From assembly GCF_000688475.1 (NCBI RefSeq), contig NZ_JIAN01000006.1, positions 620,001 to 684,000 on the forward strand: DNA of 64,000 nucleotides. Reading direction: 5' to 3'. This document shows, in pieces, positions 36,197-45,048 of the stretch. Both the position numbers and the translations under genes were made by a program. Under the pieces are notes generated by a model that saw nothing but the letters and a program-made list of their open reading frames with translations, did no database searches and was not told the DNA's origin. The number at the start of each line of letters is the position of its first letter. Position 1 is the first letter of the stretch. Source of the stretch: Cellulomonas sp. URHE0023 (GTDB lineage: Bacteria; Actinomycetota; Actinomycetes; Actinomycetales; Cellulomonadaceae).

Positions 36197-36245
36197 TGCA
36201 AACGATGATCAGAGGACTTGCATATTTGGTTGATGATCGTTTTCA
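36197..36245 (+). promoter_or_regulatory. operator pair in the GH36 promoter
   Basis: TGCAAACGATGATCAG at 36197-36212 and an inverted related copy TGATGATCGTTTTCA at 36231-36245, within an AT-rich stretch. TTGCAT at 36218-36223 could be a -35 element between them. The GTG of the GH36 gene is at 36306. Confidence 0.7.
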
Positions 36246-36305
36246 TAGTGCCGCCCGCACAGGAACGGACCTGAGCTCCGGGCACACCGAACGAGGGAGT
36301 GTCGC

Positions 36306-38510
36306 GTGTCCGAAGCCAGCGTCCACGGTGTGGTCCACCTGCGGGCGGCCGGGGTGAGCCTGCTCCTGTCCATCGAGGACGGTCGACTGCCCGTGGTCTC
36401 GCACTGGGGTGGGGACCTGGGCGCGCTCGGCGCTTCCGAGCTGGACGACGTGCTCCGCGCGAACGCCGCGCCGAACGCGAGCAACGGCGTGGACCGCCCG
36501 CTTCCGGTCGCGCTGCTTCCCGAGGCGTGGACGGGATGGACCGGCTCCCCCGGTCTGGCAGGTCATCGGTCGGGGAGCTCCTGGTCGCCTCGGCTGACGG
36601 TCGTGGCGCTGCGCGCGTCAGTGGGAGCCGGGTCGGTCACAGCTGGCGACGTGGGCCCGCTAGAGACCTGCGCGGGACGACGAGCGGGCGGGCTGGTGCT
36701 CGTCGAGGCCCGGGATGACGAGGCCGGCCTGGCCGTCCGCCTAGACGTCGAGCTCACAGAGCAGGGCGTCCTGCGTGCACGCGCGACCGTGACGAACCTG
36801 CTGGCAGAGTCGTATGTCGTCGACGACGTGCTGCTCGCGCTCCCGCTGCCGCCCGTGGCGACGGAGGTCCTCGACCTCGCCGGCCGCTGGGCGACGGAAC
36901 GCATTCCGCAGCGCCACCCGTTCGGTGTCGGCATGCTGCTGCGCGAAGGACGTCATGGGCGCACCGGTGCGGACGCGACTCTCGTCCTGGTGGCCGGCAC
37001 GCAGGGGTTCGGCTTCCGCGGTGGCCAGGTCTGGGGACTGCACGTGGCCTGGAGCGGCAACCATCGCACGTTCGCCGAGCGGGCGTTCACCGGCGAGCGA
37101 CTGCTGGGAGGCGGCGAGCTGCTCCTGCCGGGAGAGGTCGAGCTGGGCATGGATGAGAGCTACAGGACGCCGTGGCTCTACGGGTCGTACGGCGACGGCA
37201 TGGACGACCTGGCTCACCGCTTCCACGCCTTCCTGCGCGCGCGGCCGACGCACCCGAGCACGCTGCGCCCGGTGACGTTCAACGTCTGGGAGGCCGTGTA
37301 CTTCGACCACGACCCCGAGCGTCTGCACGCACTGGCCGAGCTGAGCGCCAAGGTGGGCGTCGAACGCTTCGTGCTCGACGACGGCTGGTTCCATGGGCGG
37401 CGCCACGACCGGACCGGGCTGGGCGACTGGTTCGTGGACGCCGAGGTCTGGCCCGACGGGCTCTCCGGGCTCGCTGACCACGTGCACGGCCTCGGGATGC
37501 AGTTCGGCCTCTGGTTCGAGCCCGAGATGGTCAACCCGGACTCCGAGCTGTTCCGAGCCCACCCTGACTGGGCCCTGCAGGTTCCCGGACGACTGCCGGT
37601 GACCGCCCGGCACCAGCAGGTACTCGACGTGGCCAACCCAGAGACCGCCGCCTACCTCCGAGAGCGCATCGTCAGCATCGTGCGCGAGTGCGGAGTCGAC
37701 TACATCAAGTGGGACCACAACCGCGACCTCGTCGACGCGGGTACGAGCAGGACCGGGCGTGCGAGCGTGCACGAGCAGACGCTCGCGATCTACGCGCTGC
37801 TCGACGAGATTCGCGCCACGTGCCCCGGCCTCGAGATCGAGTCCTGCTCCTCCGGCGGCGCGCGCGTCGACCTCGAGATCCTGCAGCGCACCGACCGGGT
37901 CTGGGCGAGCGACTGCATCGACGCGCACGAGCGTCAACGTATCCAACGCTGGACCGCGCAGCTCTTGCCGCCCGAGCTCGTCGGGGCGCACATCGGAGCG
38001 GCCCGCGCGCACACCACGGGTCGCACGCAGGACCTCTCCTTCCGTGCAGCGACCGCGGTGTTCGGCCATCTCGGGATCGAGTGGGACCTGACCGCGGCCG
38101 GCGAGGACGAGCTCGAGGAGCTCGCCGCGTGGATCGCCTTCGGGAAGCAGGTTCGGACGCTGGTGCACACCGGCACCACGGTGCGCGCGGACCTCGACGG
38201 CGAGGTCTGGTTGCACGGAGTCGTATCTCCCTCACGCGACGAGGCGCTGTATGCCGTCGTCATGCTGGGCCGACCGGTGACCTGGCCGCCGGGTCGTCTG
38301 GTGCTGCCAGGGCTCGACCCGCACCGTCTGTACGACGTGTCGTCCGCTGGCCCCGCAGCCGACGCGGTCCACGACCCCCGGGTCTATCCGGCCTGGTGGG
38401 CGACGGGGGTGCGCATGACCGGCGCCGCCCTGCTGGCGGCCGGGCTGCAGATGCCGGCGCTGAACCCGGACCAGGCCGCGCTGGTGCACGTGAAGGACGT
38501 GGCGCCGTGA
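36306..38510 (+). CDS. GH36 alpha-galactosidase
   Basis: 734 aa, no signal peptide, cytoplasmic. The N-terminal beta-sandwich (about 1-330) precedes a barrel with FNVWEAVYFDHD, FVLDDGWFHGRR, GLWFEPEMVNPDSEL, the nucleophile D470 in VDYIKWDHNRDL and the acid/base D536 in RVWASDCIDA after ESCSSGGARVDLE. It removes terminal alpha-galactose from raffinose-type or galactomannan oligosaccharides. GTG at 36306 follows GAGGGAGTGTCGC. Its stop overlaps the next permease as GTGA, so hydrolysis and import are co-expressed under the LacI operators upstream. Confidence 0.93.
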   Translation: MSEASVHGVVHLRAAGVSLLLSIEDGRLPVVSHWGGDLGALGASELDDVLRANAAPNASNGVDRPLPVALLPEAWTGWTGSPGLAGHRSGSSWSPRLTVVALRASVGAGSVTAGDVGPLETCAGRRAGGLVLVEARDDEAGLAVRLDVELTEQGVLRARATVTNLLAESYVVDDVLLALPLPPVATEVLDLAGRWATERIPQRHPFGVGMLLREGRHGRTGADATLVLVAGTQGFGFRGGQVWGLHVAWSGNHRTFAERAFTGERLLGGGELLLPGEVELGMDESYRTPWLYGSYGDGMDDLAHRFHAFLRARPTHPSTLRPVTFNVWEAVYFDHDPERLHALAELSAKVGVERFVLDDGWFHGRRHDRTGLGDWFVDAEVWPDGLSGLADHVHGLGMQFGLWFEPEMVNPDSELFRAHPDWALQVPGRLPVTARHQQVLDVANPETAAYLRERIVSIVRECGVDYIKWDHNRDLVDAGTSRTGRASVHEQTLAIYALLDEIRATCPGLEIESCSSGGARVDLEILQRTDRVWASDCIDAHERQRIQRWTAQLLPPELVGAHIGAARAHTTGRTQDLSFRAATAVFGHLGIEWDLTAAGEDELEELAAWIAFGKQVRTLVHTGTTVRADLDGEVWLHGVVSPSRDEALYAVVMLGRPVTWPPGRLVLPGLDPHRLYDVSSAGPAADAVHDPRVYPAWWATGVRMTGAALLAAGLQMPALNPDQAALVHVKDVAP

Positions 38511-39445
38511 GCATCCTGACACCCCTGCGTCGCGGTGCCGCGGACCGCTCCGCGCCCAGGAGACCCCGCTTCCGGGGAGCCACGCGCGACCTGCCGCTCG
38601 CGATCGCCTTCATCCTGCCCGCGACCATCGGGTTCGGCGTGTTCCTGGTGTGGCCGACGATCCGAGGCATCTGGTTGAGCTTCACCGACTACTCGGTGTT
38701 CCAACCAGGAAAGTTCGTCGGACTCGACAACTACACAACGATGCTCGCCGACCCGGTGTTCTGGTCGTCGATGCGCACGACCGTGTACTACGTCGTCCTC
38801 AACATCGCCGTCCAGACGCTCGTGGCACTCGTCCTTGCGGTCCTGCTCAGCCGGCTCACCGCGTCCCTGTGGGTTCGCGGCATCGTCCTGACGCCGTACC
38901 TGGTCTCTAACGTCGTGACCGCGTTGCTGTGGCTCCTGCTGCTCGACTACCAGCTCGGCATCGTCAACGAGCTGCTGGAGTGGGTCGGCATCGGCCGCCA
39001 GTCGTTCTGGGGCAACCCACATCTGGTGGTCCCGACGATCGCGATGGTGAACGTCTGGCGGCACGTCGGCTACACGTCACTGCTGATCTTCGCCGGACTC
39101 CAGACCATCAGCCCGCAGGTCTACGAGGCCGCCAAGGTCGACGGAGCCAGCGAGTGGTCGATGTTCTGGCGGATCACGCTGCCGCTTCTTCGCCCGTACC
39201 TGGCCATGGTGCTGATCGTCACGAGCATCGGGTCCTTCCAGGTGTTCGACACCGTGTCGGTCGCGACCCAGGGCGGACCGGCAAACGCCTCCAACGTCAT
39301 CCAGTACTACATCTACAACGTCGCGTTCAGCCGCTACGACTTCGGCTATGCGTCGGCGATGTCGGTAGCGCTGCTCGTCGTGCTGTCCGTCATCACGGTC
39401 GCGCAGTACCGACTGTCCCGCGCCGGCCACAGCGACACGAACTGA
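38507..39445 (+). CDS. ABC sugar permease (MalF-like)
   Basis: 312 aa. A basic N-terminus is followed by six predicted membrane segments (first AIAFILPATIGFGVFLVWP). The EAA loop reads VYEAAKVDGASEWSMFWRI. FQVFDTVSVATQGGPANAS is typical of the subunit. GTG at 38507 overlaps the GH36 stop. It pairs with the next permease and the binding protein at 40510. No ATPase is encoded nearby. Confidence 0.92.
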   Translation: MSILTPLRRGAADRSAPRRPRFRGATRDLPLAIAFILPATIGFGVFLVWPTIRGIWLSFTDYSVFQPGKFVGLDNYTTMLADPVFWSSMRTTVYYVVLNIAVQTLVALVLAVLLSRLTASLWVRGIVLTPYLVSNVVTALLWLLLLDYQLGIVNELLEWVGIGRQSFWGNPHLVVPTIAMVNVWRHVGYTSLLIFAGLQTISPQVYEAAKVDGASEWSMFWRITLPLLRPYLAMVLIVTSIGSFQVFDTVSVATQGGPANASNVIQYYIYNVAFSRYDFGYASAMSVALLVVLSVITVAQYRLSRAGHSDTN

Positions 39446-39455
39446 GGTGCGCACG

Positions 39456-40406
39456 ATGACCACACGGACGCTGTCACCCGTGACCAGTCCCCCGACGACA
39501 CCCGTGGACGTCGCTGCGCCGCGTCGGCGCCGCCGCACCTCCATCGGTCGCGTGCTCGCGTGGACCGTCCTCTCGCTCGTCACGCTCGTGACCCTGTTCC
39601 CCTTCTACTGGATGCTGCGCACCGCGCTCTCGACGAACGCCGGGCTGGTCACCGACCCGACGAGCCTGCTGCCGGTCAACCCGACCCTTGACGGCTTCCG
39701 GCGTGCTCTGGGCATGACGCCCCGTGAGGAGGCCCTCGCGGCCGGCGGATCCGGCGCGACGATGGACTTCTGGCGGTACCTCGGCAACTCGGTCGTCGTC
39801 GCGACGATGGTGACCGTCTGCCAGGTGTTCTTCTCGGCGCTGGCGGCCTACGCGTTCTCGCGGATGCGCTGGCCCGGTCGGCAGGTGGTGTTCGGCGCGT
39901 TCCTCATCGGCCTCATGATCCCGGGCATCTTCACGCTGCTGCCCAACTTCATCCTGCTGCGCGACCTGGGCCTGCTCGACACCCTGCCGGGCATCGCCCT
40001 GCCGACCATGCTGATGACGCCGTTCGCTGTGTTCTTCCTGCGCCAGTTCTTCATGGGCATCCCGACCGAGATCGAAGAAGCCGCGATGATCGACGGCGCC
40101 GGACGACTGCGGACGTTCTTCCGCATCATCCTGCCGATGGCGGCACCAGCGGTGACGACGCTGGCCGTCCTGACCTACATCACGAGCTGGAACGACTACC
40201 TGTGGCCGCTGCTCGTCAGCCAGACGGACAGGTCGCGCGTACTCACTCTGGCGCTCGGCATCTTCCGCTCCCAGACCCCGGCCTCCGCGCCCGACTGGCC
40301 CGGACTCATGGCCGCCACCCTGCTGGCGGCTCTCCCGATGCTCGCGCTCTTCCTGTTCTTCGCCCGCAAGATCGTCAACTCCGTCGGCTTCACCGGAATC
40401 AAGTAG
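39456..40406 (+). CDS. ABC sugar permease (MalG-like)
   Basis: 316 aa. Six predicted membrane segments beginning WTVLSLVTLVTLFPFYWML. The EAA loop reads TEIEEAAMIDGAGRLRTFFR and SWNDYLWPLLVSQ follows. ATG at 39456 is preferred because GAGG lies 8 nt before it; a GTG at 39447 would put the start inside that site. It forms the importer with the previous permease. Confidence 0.92.
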   Translation: MTTRTLSPVTSPPTTPVDVAAPRRRRRTSIGRVLAWTVLSLVTLVTLFPFYWMLRTALSTNAGLVTDPTSLLPVNPTLDGFRRALGMTPREEALAAGGSGATMDFWRYLGNSVVVATMVTVCQVFFSALAAYAFSRMRWPGRQVVFGAFLIGLMIPGIFTLLPNFILLRDLGLLDTLPGIALPTMLMTPFAVFFLRQFFMGIPTEIEEAAMIDGAGRLRTFFRIILPMAAPAVTTLAVLTYITSWNDYLWPLLVSQTDRSRVLTLALGIFRSQTPASAPDWPGLMAATLLAALPMLALFLFFARKIVNSVGFTGIK

Positions 40407-40509
40407 CTCGCCCCCGTAGGTCCGAACAGCACCGCTCGCGCGCCCCGACACCCCTGCCGCGGCGTACCCCCTCGGCATCACTGCCGATGTCACAGAAGGT
40501 GGTTCCTCC

Positions 40510-41859
40510 ATGCGAAAGCGCATGCTCCTCACCGCCGGCCTCGTTCCGGTCACCCTTGCTCTCGCCGCCTGCAGCGGCGGCAGCTCCGACAGCACGGAGT
40601 CCGGGCCCGGAAAGATCGAGCTCAGCTACTGGCTCTGGGACGCCAACCAGCAGCCCGGCTACGAGCAGTGCGCCGCCGACTTCACCGCGGCGAACCCTGA
40701 CATCACGATCGCGTTCCAGCAGTACGCCTGGGACGACTACTGGACCAAGCTGACCGCTTCGTTCGTCGGCGGCTCAGCCCCGGACGTCTTCACCGACCAC
40801 CTCGCCAAGTACGCCGACTTCGCGGCCCAGAAGCAGATCGTGCCCCTGGACGACCTCATCGCACAGGACGACTTCGACACGACCGTCTTCGCCGAGGGCC
40901 TCGTCGACCCGTGGAAGTTCATCGATGGCAAGACCTTCGGCATCCCCAAGGACTGGGACACCACCGCGTTCTTCTACAACGCAGACATGATCAAGGACGC
41001 TGGCTACAGCGACGAGGACCTCGCCGGCCTGGACTGGAACCCGGACGACGGCGGCACGTTCGAGAAGCTCGTCGCACACCTGACGGTGGACAAGAACGGC
41101 GTACGCGGCGACGAGCCGGGCTTCGACAAGGGTGCGGTCGCCGTCTACGGCATCGGCATCAACCCCTCGTACGACGTGACCGGCCAGATGCAGTGGGCCA
41201 ACTTCACCGGTTCGCTCCCCTTCGATTCCCTCGACAAGAACCCGTGGGGTACGCACTACAACCTCGACGACCCCGAGTTCCAGAAGACGATCGCGTGGTT
41301 CTACGGCCTCTCCGACAAGGGCTACATGCCCAAGAGCGGTGAGTTCACCGACGAGACGCCGGCCCAGATCGGATCCGGAAAGGTCGCGATCGGCACCAAC
41401 GGCGACTGGGCCAGCAGCCAGTTCTTCGGGCTCGACGGTGTCAACGTCGGGGTCTTCGCCGCACCGGTCGGCCCCAGCGGCGAACGAGCATCCATCTTCA
41501 ACGGGCTCGCAGACTCGATCAGCGCGAGCTCGAAGCACCAGGCGGAGGCCTGGAAGTGGGTCCAGTACCTCGGGTCGACGGCCTGCCAGGACGTCGTCGC
41601 CGGCGAGGGCACCGTCTTCCCCGCGATCCCGTCGTCAACGGAGAAGGCTCTGCAGACCTTCGCCGACAAGGGCTGGCCCGTCCAGGCGTTCTACAGCTAC
41701 GTCGAGAGCGGCCACACCTTCCTGCCGCCCATCACTGAGCACTCCGGTGAGATCGGGGACCTCGTCACACCCGCCTTGCAGGGGATCCACCTCGGACAGC
41801 AGCCGGCATCGTCCCTCACCGGCGTGAACGACCAGGTCAACGAGATCCTCGGCGGCTGA
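40510..41859 (+). CDS. ABC sugar-binding lipoprotein
   Basis: 449 aa. Lipobox LAAC with Cys21, then a Ser/Gly tether. Family 1 solute-binding features include IELSYWLWDANQQPGYEQCA, GGSAPDVFTDHLAKYADFAA, FGIPKDWDTTAFFYNADMI and ASSKHQAEAWKWVQYLGS. Being in one operon with GH36 suggests an alpha-galactoside ligand. ATG at 40510 follows AGAAGGTGG. Unusually for such operons here, the binding protein is last. A strong terminator follows. Confidence 0.92.
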   Translation: MRKRMLLTAGLVPVTLALAACSGGSSDSTESGPGKIELSYWLWDANQQPGYEQCAADFTAANPDITIAFQQYAWDDYWTKLTASFVGGSAPDVFTDHLAKYADFAAQKQIVPLDDLIAQDDFDTTVFAEGLVDPWKFIDGKTFGIPKDWDTTAFFYNADMIKDAGYSDEDLAGLDWNPDDGGTFEKLVAHLTVDKNGVRGDEPGFDKGAVAVYGIGINPSYDVTGQMQWANFTGSLPFDSLDKNPWGTHYNLDDPEFQKTIAWFYGLSDKGYMPKSGEFTDETPAQIGSGKVAIGTNGDWASSQFFGLDGVNVGVFAAPVGPSGERASIFNGLADSISASSKHQAEAWKWVQYLGSTACQDVVAGEGTVFPAIPSSTEKALQTFADKGWPVQAFYSYVESGHTFLPPITEHSGEIGDLVTPALQGIHLGQQPASSLTGVNDQVNEILGG

Positions 41860-41885
41860 CCGAGGGACGGACGCCCCGTGGGTGT

Positions 41886-41921
41886 GCGCAGGCCCGGACC
41901 CCCAAGGGTTCGGGCCTGCGC
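41886..41921. terminator. bidirectional terminator
   Basis: 16-bp stem GCGCAGGCCCGGACCC / GGGTTCGGGCCTGCGC (one G-T pair) with a 4-nt loop, between the binding-protein gene and the convergent LacI gene. Confidence 0.9.
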
Positions 41922-41947
41922 CGTGATGCAGGCTGACTCGTCTCCCG

Positions 41948-42988
41948 TCAGGAGCGCGTCGGAGGAACCGGTCCGGTGCTGGCGCGCACGACGAGCGAGG
42001 TCGGCAGCGTGACGGCGGCCGGCTCCCCGCCCTCGACGAGCTCGACCAGCAGGCGCACCATCTCGCCGGCGATCCGGTCGAGCGGCTGCCGCATGGTGGT
42101 CAGCGGTGGGTCGAGCGTCGCGGCGAGCCCGGAGTCGTCGAAGCCGCCGACAGCGACGTCCTGCGGGACACGTCTGCCGGCCTCGCGGAGCACCTGCAGG
42201 GCGCCCGCAGCCATCAGGTCGGAGCCCACGAAGACCGCGTCGAGGTCGGGTCGGCGCTCGAGGAGCGTCCGCATCGCCGCCGCTCCACCGTCGCGCGTGT
42301 AGTCGCCGTGGGCCACGAGCGACTCGTCGTAGAGGGACCCCAGCTCGGCGCGGTAGCCCTCGAGCCGGAGGCGGCCCCCGGGGGTGTCCAACGGTCCGGT
42401 GATCGTCGCGATCCGGGTGCGGCCGACGCCGAGAAGGTGCCGGGTCATCTGGCGGCCGCCGCCGAGGTCGTCGGCGGCGACGTAGCCGATGCTGCCCTCG
42501 AAGCCGAGCGGGATGCCGCAGGCGATCATCGGGATGCCCTGCCGCACCAGCGCGTCGAGCAGCGGGTTGCCGCTGTGCGAGGAGATCGCGAGGACGCCGT
42601 CGACGTGACCGGCGCCGACGTAGGACGAGACCTGCTTCTGCTCCTCGGGGGTGCCGGCGACCATGAGCAGGAGCGGCATGTGGCGGGCGGCCAGCGCCTC
42701 GGCGGCACCCCTCAGGAGGATGGAGAAGTTGGGGTCCTCGAAGAGCAGGTGCTGCGGTTCGGTGAGCAGGAACGCGACCGAGTTGGACCGCCCCGTGACC
42801 AGGCTGCGTGCGTGCTGGTTGGCGGAGTAGCCGGTGGTCCGGATCGCCTCCTGGACGGCCGCGAGCGAGTCCGGGGACACCCAGTGGCCACCGTTGATGA
42901 CCCGCGAGACCGTCCCCCGCGACACGCCGGCCGCAGCCGCGACGTCACGGATCGTCGGGCGTCTGCGCGGCTCGGTCGTCGGTCCCAT
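41948..42988 (-). CDS. LacI-family regulator at the end of the galactan operon
   Basis: 346 aa. The HTH and hinge are PTIRDVAAAAGVSRGTVSRV and GYSANQHARSLVTGRSNSVA. The core shows FVGSDLMAAGALQVLREAGR and VAVGGFDDSGLAATLDPPLT. ATG at 42988 starts just before the HTH; a GTG at 43024 is possible. It lies 50 nt after a GH42 gene on the same strand and is probably co-transcribed with the GH42 pair. Its own operators were not found. It is a second, distinct LacI protein from the one at 53891. Confidence 0.9.
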   Translation of the reverse strand: MGPTTEPRRRPTIRDVAAAAGVSRGTVSRVINGGHWVSPDSLAAVQEAIRTTGYSANQHARSLVTGRSNSVAFLLTEPQHLLFEDPNFSILLRGAAEALAARHMPLLLMVAGTPEEQKQVSSYVGAGHVDGVLAISSHSGNPLLDALVRQGIPMIACGIPLGFEGSIGYVAADDLGGGRQMTRHLLGVGRTRIATITGPLDTPGGRLRLEGYRAELGSLYDESLVAHGDYTRDGGAAAMRTLLERRPDLDAVFVGSDLMAAGALQVLREAGRRVPQDVAVGGFDDSGLAATLDPPLTTMRQPLDRIAGEMVRLLVELVEGGEPAAVTLPTSLVVRASTGPVPPTRS

Positions 42989-43038
42989 CGCACGAGACTC
43001 TAGGGGAGCGGGACCACAACTCACGCCTCGACGGTGGC

Positions 43039-45048
43039 TCAGTCCTCCCGGACGACGACGACCCCCAGGGCTGGGACGTCCGCCCCCGCCTCGTGACGCC
43101 GGTCGGCCACGAGGTCGTGCCCGGAGACGTGCAGCGGGAGGTCCGTGCCGGTGTGGTTGACCGCGAACAGCCAGCTACCGGTCGCGCTGGTGCGGCGGAC
43201 GACCTCCAGGCCACCTGGCGACGGGACGAGGGACGACACGCCCGCCGCTGCGAGCACGCGTCCGAGCAGGCCGGCGAGGGACGGGCGGTCGAGGCGGGTC
43301 GACAGGTACCACGCGGCACCGCCCGACCGCGTGCTGCGGCGCGTGACCGCAGGACCGCCCGCCGACGGTCCGTCGACGTAGGTCGCTACGGCCTCGGCGC
43401 CCGCCAGCGTCATCCGCTCGGTCCAGACCTCCCCCGTGCTCCCGTCGCTCAGCGTCGTGGTCCCCTCGGCGGGCAGCGGCGCGAACTCCTCGACGCGCAC
43501 CCCGAGCAGGTCCCGGAACGCGCCGGGGTACCCACCCAGGATGACCCGGTCGCAGGAGTCGACGATGCCCGAGAAGTAGGAGACGAGCACCTGACCGCCG
43601 CGAGCGACGACCTCGGTCAGCCGGTCCGAGAGGTCCTCCGGTGCGAGATAGAGCGTGGGCACGAGCACCACGTCGTAGCCGTCGAGCGCAGACCCGGCCG
43701 GCAGCACGTCGACCGGGACACCCGCGTCGAGCAGGGCCCCGTGCATGCGCTGGGCGAGGTCGAGGTAGCGCAGGTCGACCGTCGGGTGAGCGTCGAGCTC
43801 CGCGGCCCACCATGCCTGGGTGTCCCACAGGAGCGCCACGCGAGCCTGCTCGACCGTGCTCCCCCGCACCTCGGCCAGGCGGCCCAGGGTCGCGCCGAGG
43901 TCGACGACGTCCCGGAACAGCTGGGAGTCACGTCCGGCGTGCGGGACCAGCCCGGAGTGGTACTTCTCCGCACCGGCGCGCGACTGCCGCCACTGGAAGA
44001 AGAGCACCCCGTCCGAGCCGCGGGCAACGTGCTGGAGCGCGTTGCGCATCATCTGGCCCGGCTCCTTGGCGATGTTGCGCGGCTGCCAGTTGACCGCGCT
44101 CGTGGAGTGCTCCATGAGGATCCAGGGGTGCCCCCCGGCCAGACCGCGCGTCCGGTCCGCGCTGAAGGCGAGCTCGGCCCAGCCGCGCGGGTCCTCGCCC
44201 CACAGGTAGTGGTCGTTCGAGACGATGTCGAGCAGCGGCGTGGTCTGCGTGTAGTCGATCTGGTGGAAGTCGCCCATGACCATGTAGTTGGTGGTCACCG
44301 GGAGGTGCGGCGTCACCTCGCGCAGCACGGCCGCCTCGGCCTCGAGATGCGCGACGAACGCGTCGGAGGAGAACCGCTCGAACGCGAGCCGCTGCCCCGG
44401 GTTCGGGATCGTGGTGGAGCGTCGGGGCGGCAGGATCTGCTCGAAGGACGAGTAGCGCTGACCCCAGAACGCGGTCCCCCACGCCAGGTTGAGCGCATCG
44501 ATGTCCGCGTACTCCTTGCCCAGCCAGTCGCGGAACGCGGCGGCGGACACGTCGCAGTAGCAGCGCCCGTTGTGGCAGGCGAACTCGTTGGAGACGTGCC
44601 ACATCTTGACCGCGGGATGGTCGCCGTACCGCTCGGCGACCACCCGGGCGATCCGCGTGGCGTGGTGCCGGATGACCGGCGAGCTCACGCACCACGACTC
44701 GCGGCTGCCGTGCGTGAACCGCAGGCCGTCGGCGTCCACCGGCAGCATCTCCGGGTGCTTGAGGTGCAGCCAGACGGGCGGCGCCGCGCTGGGCGTCGCC
44801 AGGTCCACCCCGATGCCGGCCTCGTGCAGCAGGTCCAGGACCCGGTCCAGCCAGCCGAACTCGAACCGTCCCTCCTCGGGCTCCAGCTCACCCCACGAGA
44901 AGATCCCGACGCTCACCAGCGTCACGCCCGCCTCACGCATGAGCGCGACGTCCTCGGCCCAGACCTCCTCGGGCCACTGCTCGGGGTTGTAGTCCGCGCC
45001 GAACGCGATGCCCTCGGTGGGCCACGGACCGGTCCAGCGCGCGCTCAC
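43039..45048 (-). CDS. GH42 beta-galactosidase, zinc-cysteine type
   Basis: 669 aa, no signal peptide. Family features: FGADYNPEQWPEEVWAEDVA, LMREAGVTLVSVGIFSWGEL, acid/base E155 in MWHVSNEFACHN, nucleophile Glu in ILMEHSTSAVNWQ and QWRQSRAGAEKYHSG. Four Cys (C120, C158, C163, C165; the last three in CHNGRCYC) match the zinc-binding set of GH42 enzymes such as A4 beta-galactosidase. The C-terminal flavodoxin-like trimerisation and beta domains follow. It should release galactose from beta-1,4-galacto-oligosaccharides. GTG at 45048 overlaps the preceding GH42 stop. Confidence 0.92.
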   Translation of the reverse strand: MSARWTGPWPTEGIAFGADYNPEQWPEEVWAEDVALMREAGVTLVSVGIFSWGELEPEEGRFEFGWLDRVLDLLHEAGIGVDLATPSAAPPVWLHLKHPEMLPVDADGLRFTHGSRESWCVSSPVIRHHATRIARVVAERYGDHPAVKMWHVSNEFACHNGRCYCDVSAAAFRDWLGKEYADIDALNLAWGTAFWGQRYSSFEQILPPRRSTTIPNPGQRLAFERFSSDAFVAHLEAEAAVLREVTPHLPVTTNYMVMGDFHQIDYTQTTPLLDIVSNDHYLWGEDPRGWAELAFSADRTRGLAGGHPWILMEHSTSAVNWQPRNIAKEPGQMMRNALQHVARGSDGVLFFQWRQSRAGAEKYHSGLVPHAGRDSQLFRDVVDLGATLGRLAEVRGSTVEQARVALLWDTQAWWAAELDAHPTVDLRYLDLAQRMHGALLDAGVPVDVLPAGSALDGYDVVLVPTLYLAPEDLSDRLTEVVARGGQVLVSYFSGIVDSCDRVILGGYPGAFRDLLGVRVEEFAPLPAEGTTTLSDGSTGEVWTERMTLAGAEAVATYVDGPSAGGPAVTRRSTRSGGAAWYLSTRLDRPSLAGLLGRVLAAAGVSSLVPSPGGLEVVRRTSATGSWLFAVNHTGTDLPLHVSGHDLVADRRHEAGADVPALGVVVVRED

